Source: Rana temporaria (taxonomy: Eukaryota > Chordata > Amphibia > Anura > Ranidae). From it: a stretch of DNA of 64,000 bases. Both the position numbers and the translations under genes were made by a program. The notes beneath the pieces are model-generated. The model had not been told where the DNA came from. It made no database searches and was given only the letters and a program-made list of their open reading frames with translations. Positions 56,275 to 64,000 of this stretch are shown in pieces. Numbering within the stretch: position 1 is the stretch's first letter; each line of letters opens with the position of its first letter. The DNA lies in NCBI RefSeq assembly GCF_905171775.1, contig NC_053489.1, positions 141,104,142 to 141,168,141 of the forward strand, in the 5' to 3' direction.

Positions 56275-58354
56275 GAACTTGACACCGCTGCTCGGTAAAT
56301 TCTGCGCAAAGTGCTCGGCATGGACGAAGCTACCCCTTTCGGTCACGGGGAGGGCTAACTTGGTTAAAATGGTCTGGGCCCCTCAACTTCTACGTTTTTC
56401 ACAATGCCCCAATGCAGGGCTCGACAAATCCCGGTCGCCATGGCGACTTGAAATAGCGTCCTGGCGACTTGGCTTGGAAGGTGGACAAAAAAATTAAAAT
56501 AAAATAACATTTTGTTCCATAGGACCGGCGCTCCGCGGACTAGGCCGAAGCTGCGGCCTCGCCTAAAACATCCTGCCCGCAGCTCGCCGCGATCCTGGGA
56601 AAAGGCCGCTCGCGGCCTTTTCCCAGGATCGCTGTGGGCAGGATGTTTTAGGTGAGGCCGCGGCTTCGGCCTAGTCCGCGGAGCGCCTTTTGCCCAGGAT
56701 CGCGGCGGACTAGGCCCCCACCTCCCCCGCCGCAATTCTAATGTCATTTTTCACTATTTTCACTGCCATCTTCTTCCCTCTAATTAGAACCCCCAAACAT
56801 TATATATAATTTTTATCCTAACACCCTAGAGAATAAAATGGCGATCATTGCAATACTTTGTCACGCTGTATTTGCGCAGCGGTCTTACAAGCGCACGTTT
56901 TTGGTGAAAAAATTACACTTTTTTTAATTAAAAAATAAAACAGTAACGTTATACCCATTTTTTTTTTTTATATTATGAAAGATAATGTTATGCTGAGTAA
57001 ATTGATACCCAACACGTCACGCTTCAAAATTGCGTCCGCTCGTGGAATGCCGACCAACTTTTACCCTTTAAAATCTTCATAGGCAACGTTTAAAACAATC
57101 TACAGGTTGCATGTTTTGAGTTACAGAGGAGGTCTAGGGCTAGAATTATTGCTCTCGCTCTACCAATCGCGGCGATTCCTCACATGTGTGGTTTGAACAC
57201 CATTTACATATGCGGGCGCTGCTCACGTATGTGTTCGCTTCTGCGCGCAAGCTCGTCGGGACGGGATGCGTTTTCTGGCTCCTAACTTTTTTAGCTGGCT
57301 CCTAGATTCCAAGCAAATTTGTCAAACCCTGTGGATACCCCATACATGGTTCACCCAAATAGATGCCCAGTTCAGGGACCTAATCTGGGGTAATAAAGTA
57401 GCACGTATTAGCCTTTCGTCACTACAATTGGCCAAGGATCAGGGTTGCATGGCTGTTCCGCATGCTCGGTACTATTTTGTGGTCTCCCAACTCCAGCACC
57501 TTGGTAATTGGGGTGAGAGAGATGCAGAGGATCCTATTCGATTGCTGTTGGTCACATGTGACTTGGAGATGTCTGCATTATCTCACCTGGAGGCGGGACT
57601 CACTCATATCCCAGGCTATCTCCCCACTGTCCCGCTGCTAAACACCCTGTGGGCGTACACTAGATCGCTCCTGAAGATTAGGGGAGTATGCTCATTCACC
57701 CCAATATGGAGAAATAAATACTTTTCTGAACTCCTTAAACTGAAGGACTTCTACACTTGGGAAATAGCGGGCATACACTATATTGTTCAACTGTTTAGGG
57801 GCACGGTCCTTAAATCTTTCACAGACCTTAGGGAAGAATTCTCTTTGCACATTTAGCAATTTTACCGGCATTTGCAGTAGAGGCATGCAGTCCAGAGTGA
57901 ACATAGATTGTCTCAGTTTTTGCTATTCGCACAACCTTTGATGGCGGAGGTATTTTTTGACAGGGGACAAGATGGATAAGATATCCAGGATCTACATTGC
58001 TCAATATCACACATGATGCCCTTACACTTCCATGCAGAAAGGGATGGGAGAAAGATCTAGGCCCCATTGGTTTGCCTTACTTCGGCCCCATTGGTTTCCG
58101 TATCTGCGTCCCTCAGACTCTCCCATTTATTCTTACTTCATAGGGTGTACAGGACTCCAGTTCGCCTACATAGCTGGGGGTATCGAGATTCACCACTCTG
58201 TCCGAAGTGTTGCATACATGATGGAGACCTACTGCATATGATGTGGAAATGTCCAAAACGTTTCCGGTAATGGAACTATGTTCTTGCTACCATTTCTCAG
58301 GCATATCAACTACCGATTCCACATGACCCCATTGTGTGTCTGCTTGGCGCTCTG
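56275..58354 (+). pseudogene. L1/Tx1-type LINE ORF2 C-terminus, copy 1
   Basis: Coding pieces 56275-56414 (KLPLSVTGRANLVKMVWAPQ) and 57332-58354 (WIPHTWFTQIDAQFRDLIWG, AKDQGCMAVPHARYYFV, then LHSWGYRDSPLCPKCC and GDLLHMMWKCPKR, the CCHC-type C-terminal motif of L1 ORF2). The two pieces are separated by a hAT element. The coding sequence continues after a second insertion at 59078 (ATICLLYIARTAIARLW). Many stops. Only the region after the RT palm is present, so the copy is 5' truncated. Confidence 0.85.
56415..57331. mobile_element. hAT element inside LINE copy 1, 917 bp
   Basis: Ends cagggctcgacaaatccc and aaatttgtcaaaccctg, inverted relative to the family member at 50843-51702. It splits the LINE reading frame exactly between ...NAPM and WIP..., but no 8-bp duplication is visible (ccccaatg before, tggatacc after). 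Confidence 0.8.
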
Positions 58355-58372
58355 GAGATGCCCTTGCTCTTG

Positions 58373-59059
58373 GGGGCGTGGCTTGCGCGCGCACGAGAAT
58401 GGACGCCTGAGCTGTGAGCTCCGGTATCCAGACCGGACAACGAGCGACTACCGGGCGAATCCGCCCCTACAACCAGCATCACGGACACGGATCCGTCTCT
58501 CCCGAGCCCCGCCGACACAATGACCCGCAAACGGTCGCAAGAACGCGGCCCGAAGAAGCTGGAATCTTTCTTCTTCCAGCCCTGCTGGAAAAACCAAGAT
58601 GGCGCCGACGGAGGAACAGCGCGGCAGATGCTGGACTATTCTAATCTCCCTGCAGCCCATCCACAGGATCTGAAGCTCATACAGCCGCACTCCTTTCCCC
58701 CTGACCCCTCGCCTGCTACACCGGGGACGCAGAGCCCAGCTAAATCGAAGATGCGGATGGATCATTCTAACCAGGCCTCGGTCACAGTGAGTACAGGCCT
58801 ACATAATGACTCGGCTATATCTTCCTTGCAGTCCTCCATTTCCCAATTCCCGACTACGGGACAACCGGTGCTGGACACCACTATGAAGGACATGCTCATG
58901 ACATTACAGTCCTCCCTCATGACTAACTTGTCATCGCTGATTAACACGGTTTCCTTAGAAATGAAGCACATGGATAACATAATGCAATTCATGGAAAATA
59001 AAATGGTGGACTGTACTGAAACGGTTAATGAGCTAGTAGACGCTTATTCTGAGCAAAAA
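58373..59059 (+). mobile_element. 3'-truncated L1 insertion with 18-bp duplication
   Basis: Flanked by a perfect 18-bp repeat gagatgcccttgctcttg (58355-58372, 59060-59077). Starts with ggggcgtggcttgcgcgcgc, a typical intact L1 5' end, and includes an ORF1 start at 58520 (MTRKRSQERGPKKLESFFFQ). It ends gagcaaaaa with only a short internal A-run, so the element keeps its 5' end but lacks its 3' end. Confidence 0.85.
58520..59059 (+). pseudogene. L1 ORF1 N-terminal part
   Basis: An open frame from ATG encodes MTRKRSQERGPKKLESFFFQ, a proline/serine-rich stretch, then a coiled-coil-like region (MKDMLMTLQSSLMTNLSSLI and MKHMDNIMQFMENKMVDCTE with heptad-like spacing). This fits an L1 ORF1 RNA-binding protein, truncated before its RRM. 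The frame runs on into the flanking older LINE. Confidence 0.7.
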
Positions 59060-59077
59060 GAGATGCCCTTGCTCTTG

Positions 59078-59470
59078 CCTAATGGCCACACAGCGACAAT
59101 CTGTCTCCTATATATAGCCAGGACAGCGATTGCGAGGCTTTGGATATCTCCCAGGGTGCCTCGCAACTTAAGGATAGACTATTGCAAATGTAAGATGATG
59201 CTTTCTTATAATGTGCGGGTGGAGATTGTGGAGAGGGGTTCAGAGATCGGCAGGTTCTAATGCTTAATTATACACCTCCTATTTGAAATATTTGAGGGAA
59301 ATGTCATTTATCTTTACAGGAGGGGCGGTGGACTGTTCTCCCTTGTTTCTTTTCTTTTGTTTTGTCAGTTTTCTATTATTTCGGTGGTAGTTTCAACTTT
59401 CAGCTCTTCTTGAGATAGGTCTCTTGATCCAGATTAATACTGTTTTTAGTTGCCGTACTGTAAAGCATTG
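59078..59470 (+). mobile_element. 3' end of LINE copy 1
   Basis: Encodes the last ORF2 residues (PNGHTATICLLYIARTAIAR, then LWISPRVPRNLRID) and a 3' UTR with ttcttttcttttgttttgtc. Joined to 58354 it restores one LINE copy interrupted by the insertion at 58373. Confidence 0.75.
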
Positions 59471-59474
59471 ATTT

Positions 59475-62400
59475 TTTTTTAAAAGGTTTTTATTTGCCAA
59501 GTACACATACAAAGAAGATAACGGAGTACACAAGGTACAAACATAATTGTAAACATCCCAAAATGTAGGGAGAAAAAAATCCCGTTTCTCTCTCTCTCCA
59601 CATACAGTATTATTTCAGAAACAATCCTAACATGGATAGTTATGAAAGTGCAAATAGCATTTTCCTGCCGTATTGAAACTATAAAACATCGCACTCCAGT
59701 CCTAGGTGGTACAGTACATTAACTTATATTATGGAAAATAGACACAGAGCACTGAAAAGAAGAAAAAACAGGTCAAGGAATATAGACCAAAAAAAATAAA
59801 AAAGAACAAGAACACAAACCATGGAGGTGAGCACCTCCTAAACCAGTGTGTCGTGTGCTGTTGCTTTCCCAACCCCCACAGTACTCCCCCCCCTATCAAT
59901 TCACATTGAGCAACGTTCAATTCAACCAAAGATAAGTTCCCCTTAAGCATCCCCATGAGTAGTGTCCTTGGAGTCCACCCATCTACCCCATACTTAATGA
60001 AATTTTTTCCTACTGCCTCTTGCCTCATAAGTCATTTTATACAGCGTGCCAGGCCTTTCCAAGCAGATAAAGTAAGATAATCCCTCTTCACCCAGTTTAG
60101 GACAATCAACTTCCTGACATAGTAAAAGAGCAGCCTCTTCTGCCGATCCTATATAATCTGTGTGGTGTGTAATACATTTGGTGCAGGTACCTCAGTTGTA
60201 TTAGTTTGGTAGATAAGACATCAAAACCCCCTCCCACTGAGTTTGTCAATTTAGGAATCACATCAGTCCATTTTGAGTCTCAATTTCTCCTCCCTCGGCT
60301 TCTTCCTTCCCATGAGAACAGCATAATAAACAGAAATTGGTTTGATGTGTTCAGGTTCTTTAATCAATACTTACAACTTGGTGTTTTCCAAAATAACAGG
60401 CCCCACACCAAATTGAGCATGAGCAGCGTGCTTCAGCCTGGTGTAATGGAATAACCATGAGTCAGGAACACCCATCTCTCTCTTTAATTGCGCAAATGTT
60501 TTAAGATCCCCTTTATCAAATAGTTGTTGCAGATAGACAAGACCAAATTTGGCCCATCTATGACCATCATCCAACAGGAAAAAATGTGTTGGCCTGGGAT
60601 TAAACCATAGTGGGGCGTTAGGTGTTAAGTGTAAGGGGCCATCCTGTACATGTTTCATACAAATCTCAAGCACCCACTTAGCCAATTTGAGCACAGCCAT
60701 TCCACCCACCGTGGGAACCTCCCCCCTATAGAAAAAGTTCAGCAGCGTCTCGTAAGAAGTCGCCACAGCCGCCTCCACCGCAGTAGCGGCATTGTTCAGC
60801 TTCGGGAACATTCGCCAGTGAGCCTGGACCAGCTGTGACGCCAAGTAGTACAAAACAAGGTCGGGAATCGCCAGACCTCCCCTCCCTACCGGCAACTGCA
60901 AGACGGTCCGCGACACCCGGACCGCCCCACAAGAAAGAGGTCAGCAGGGAGTCAATGTATCTGAACGTCTTCCTAGGAATATATAATGGGGCGTTTAGAT
61001 AGAACATACAAAAATTTCGGGAGAACAATCATTTTAAATTGGCCCTACCCAACAACGTAAGCGGGAGATCCTTCCATTTCTGTACCCTGTCTTTGAAGTC
61101 CCTAATCACAGGCCATAAGTTCACCTCAGAAAACGTATCTGTTGGCAATTCTATAAGTATTCCCAAATATTTAAAGCGGGTCGTCACCTTTTAGAGGGCA
61201 CTGAGTGGGCAGGGTCAGATTTGGCTGTGGATCCAGAGGAAACCATGTCGACTTAGATCAATTGATTCTAAATCCAGAGAAATCTCCGAACTCTTGTATC
61301 GGGGTAAATGCAGTAGACAAGGAGATGTCTGGATCTCCCAAGTACAGCAGCATATCGTCCGCGTATAATGATACACGTTCCTCCATATCCCCAACCAACA
61401 GACCCTTGATGTCAGCCTGACTTCTAAGCCTAACCGCAAGAGGCTCTATGGCCAATGCAAACAAAAGTAAAGACGGGACAGCCCTGCCTCGTCCCCCTAC
61501 CAATCTTAAATGAATTTGAGATAAGTCCATTGACCCTAATACTAGCCGTAGGTTCACTGTAAAGTAGCCTAACCCAGTTTACAAATTGCGGTCCGAAACC
61601 TGATTTCAAAAGTAGGGCGAATAGATAATTCCATTCGTCTGAATCGAACGCTTTTTTTGTATTAAGTGATGCCACCACTCGTTTACCTATATTGACGTGA
61701 GGCGTTTGTAAATTGACGTACAGCCTCCTAAGGTTCATTTGGGTACATCTGCCCAGTATAAAACCGGTTTGATCCGAGTTGATCAGTTTAACCACTTCCC
61801 GACGGCCGTACGGCTTTATACGGCTGCAGGGTGGTTCTACTTCTCTGAGCTGCCGTGTTTTTATGGCCTCCGCTCCTCCTGGCCACTGGGGGGCGCGCAA
61901 GCGTGCCTGCCGCATCACTGGGATGCCGATGTGCGTGCCTGGCGGCCGCGATGTCCGCCAGGCTCCCGCGATCAGCGGTTACAGAGACAAGGACGTGGAT
62001 CTGTGTGTGTAAACACACAGATCCACGTCCTGTCAGGGAGAGAGGAGACCGATCTGTGTCTCTTGTACATAGGGACACAGGTCACCCCCCTTCCCCCACA
62101 GTTAGTAACACTCACTAAGGTACACATTTAACCCCTCCCTCACCCCCTAGTGTTAACCCCTTTAATGCCAGTCACATTTATACAGTAGATAGTGCATATT
62201 TATAGCACTGATCGCAGTATAAATGTGAATTGTGTCAAAAATGTCCGATGTGTCCGCCATAATGTCGCAGTACCGATAAAAATCGCAGATCGCCGCCATT
62301 ACTAGTAAAAAATAATAATTCTGTCCCCTATTTTGTAGGCGCTAAAACTTTTGCGCAAACCAGTCGCTTATTGCGATTTTTTTTTTTTTCTTGCCAAAAA

Positions 62401-62958
62401 TATGTAGAATACGTATCGGCCTAGACTGAGAAAAAAAAATTGGCTATTATAGCAACAAGTAAAAAATATATATTTTTTTTTTTCAAAATTGTCGCTCTAT
62501 TCTAAAGCGCAAAAAATAAAAACCGCAGAGGTGATCAAATACTACCAAAAGAAAGCTCTATTTGTGGGAAAAAAAGGACGTCAATTTTATTTCTGAGCCA
62601 CGTCGCAAGACCGCGCAATTGTCAGTTAAAGCGACGCAGTGCCGAATCGCAAAAAGTCCTCTGGTCAGGAAGGGGGTATATGTGCCCAGTAAGCAAGTGG
62701 TTAAGTATCACCGACTGCAATCTACTGGCCAAAATTTTGGCCAATATTTTGACATCAGTGTTGATCAACGAGATTGGCCTGTATGACTCACACTCCATCG
62801 GATCCTTACCTGGCTTTGGAATCACTACAATCAAGGTTTCACGCATGGATTCTGGCAAAATACCCTCTTCTGCTGCTATAAATACTTTCTGAAGACGGGG
62901 AACTAGGCTCTCTTTGTGTAGCTGATACACCATCCAATCCAGGCGACTTACCTGGTTT
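59475..62958 (-). pseudogene. L1/Tx1-type LINE ORF2, copy 2 (minus strand)
   Basis: Minus-strand coding pieces: 62958-62705 (ESLVPRLQKVFIAAEEGILP, ETLIVVIPKPGKDPMECESY, RPISLINTDVKILAKILASR), then after a nested MITE 61787-61260 (NSDQTGFILGR, then the catalytic SLYADDMLLYLGDPDISLS at about 61380), then 61028-60371 (RKTFRYIDSLLTSFLWGG, LPVGRGGLAIPDLVLYYLAS). The 3' UTR runs to about 59480. Frameshifts and stops are frequent. RT fingers, palm and the region after it are all recognisable; the endonuclease is missing. Confidence 0.88.
61792..62700. mobile_element. Complete TTAA element (MITE-A) in LINE copy 2, 909 bp
   Basis: TTAA on both sides (61788-61791 and 62701-62704), ends ccacttcccgacggccgt and cccagtaagcaagtgg. 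Deleting the element plus one TTAA restores the LINE RT reading frame at the junction, which directly proves the boundaries and the 4-bp duplication. Non-coding. Confidence 0.93.
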
Positions 62959-63084
62959 AAAGGGGGGAAATGGAAACAGCTACAGTTTTGTTCAAAATTA
63001 TTCAACCCCCCAATGCTGTAAAGGCTTTTAGGGAATTTAGTGTACATTTGTAATTGTATTCAGAATGAAATTTATTTATTACAC
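62959..63084. repeat. Unassigned repeat fragment
   Basis: Contains gttttgttcaaaattattca, a motif of common amphibian DNA transposon termini as I recall; no partner end is present. Confidence 0.3.
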
Positions 63085-63660
63085 CATAGTTCTCTATCGC
63101 AATCTGCTTATAAAAAATCAATCCTACCACATCTTATTAATGCCGCTAAGCTATGCATTCCTATTCATTGGAAAAATCGAACTTCCCCCTCCCGTATCTG
63201 AATGGCTGAGAAAAATTGAACATATTGCCGACATGGAAAATCTAATCGGTCAGACGAAAGACACTCCCACTAAATTTTATGATAAATGGGCGTGTTGGCT
63301 GAATTTTAAGGTTACTGCAAAATTTCGTCGCTTATCTAATGCTTCTTCATAACATTCTCCGATTGATTGCTATCTTGTATGTTCTACTTTTATTTCACAA
63401 TGTATTGCATGATTTCTATCCCACTTCTCTTCACTTTCCCTCTTTTTCCCTAACCCCCCCTCTTCTTTTTTTTTTTTTTCTTTCTCTTTCTTTTCTTTCC
63501 CCCTCTTCGCTGTACAACTTACTATATATAGCAAAGTTATTAATCTGATTATTCAATGCTATCTATGGTATTTATTGCATCCATTATCGTTTTTTACACA
63601 ATGTGAATTTGTTATATTCATTTTTGTTCTTATTCAAAAATTTCAATAAAATATTTGGAA
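63085..63660 (+). mobile_element. L1/Tx1-type LINE 3' end, copy 3
   Basis: Encodes the ORF2 C-terminus (SEWLRKIEHIADMENLIGQT, then KDTPTKFYDKWACWLNF), a pyrimidine-rich 3' UTR, and ends tttcaataaaatatttggaa, a typical LINE 3' tail. It is strongly 5' truncated. An upstream frameshift separates INAAKLCIPIHW from the rest. Confidence 0.75.
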
Positions 63661-63670
63661 TCATAAATAT

Positions 63671-64000
63671 GCTAAGTCTCAGTCCTAGTGCAGGGAAAAA
63701 ATAAAAAATGAGAAACAAACCAAAGAAAAAAAAAGTGGGGGGAATAAAAAAAATGGGGGGGGGGGCGGGTGGATAAAGGGGCACTAATCGTCCGCCACAT
63801 GGCCGCCGCCATCTTGGGATCCCCAGGCAAACTTGGACAAACGTTCTGCGTGCGATTCCATGGGTGCCCGGCCATATTTAACCATGCCTTCGTGATCAGC
63901 ACGGTCTCGGGAGCCAGGGGGTGCCGTTGCTGCCGAGAATCTGCGCCTCTGAAGCCCAGGATGACTGAAGGATTTTCTGTCCTGCATGGAGCTCCGGTTC
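63671..64000 (-). repeat. Possible LINE 5' region on minus strand
   Basis: A minus-strand open frame (63987-63784) starts MQDRKSFSHPGLQRRRFSAA and ends GSQDGGGHVADD. Position, composition and the following C/T-rich sequence suggest an L1 ORF1 start, but the match is weak and the window ends. Confidence 0.3.

Overview
The window is an internal stretch of a vertebrate gene with long introns. Thirteen consecutive exons on the + strand (1213-55392) encode about 578 residues that match YTHDC2, the 3'-to-5' RNA helicase with ankyrin repeats and a YTH domain. The window starts in the last part of the ankyrin insertion and ends inside the OB-fold region. The N-terminal R3H/RecA1 part and the C-terminal YTH domain lie outside. 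All splice sites are GT-AG, phases are compatible, and none of the exons carries a stop or frameshift, so the gene looks functional. The rest (about 97%) is intron, filled largely with transposons.

The mix of repeats points to an amphibian, most likely a frog with a large genome (ranid-like). It includes DIRS tyrosine-recombinase retrotransposons, Tx1/L1-type LINEs, hAT elements with 8-bp duplications, many TTAA-flanked short inverted-repeat elements, a Harbinger-like MITE, a Tigger-like MITE, Tc1 debris, and a set of long-inverted-repeat elements. The species call is inference.

Layout. 1-1212: upstream intron with a short palindromic repeat and a hAT MITE. 1213-1544: two exons separated by an 87-nt intron. 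1545-12294: Tc1 debris, arms of a large palindromic repeat, and DIRS copy 1 (6236-12104), which carries a 124-bp tandem array. 12295-17885: exons 3-6. 17886-26973: nested stack of a TTAA element (18588-24222) with a hAT-like insert, a hairpin minisatellite and long-inverted-repeat elements, then an 895-bp hAT. 26974-29605: exons 7 and 8 around an intron almost entirely made of one 2.29-kb inverted-repeat element. 29606-39859: exons 9-11 with MITEs, hAT elements and a nested inverted-repeat element. 39860-54567: a 14.7-kb intron with DIRS copy 2 (40163-46101, nearly complete but mutated), a TTAA element holding a perfectly bounded palindromic MITE, truncated DIRS copy 3 (47148-50522) and two hAT elements. 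54568-55392: exons 12-13. 55393-64000: downstream intron with at least three L1/Tx1 LINE copies and their nested insertions.

The most interesting signal is a set of six short motifs (18445, 22898, 27899, 37640, 39528, 54119) that share the hammerhead-ribozyme layout: CTGANGA, one extra base, a stem-loop, GAAAC, a self-complementary stem III ending in U then a non-G base, all enclosed by a stem I. The stem sequences differ between copies while pairing is kept. Most of them sit at the centre, or at the inner arm boundary, of long-inverted-repeat elements. Hammerheads are known from Penelope-like elements and retrozymes, so these elements may be non-autonomous members of such a class. No RNA genes of standard type, CRISPR arrays or prokaryotic features were seen.
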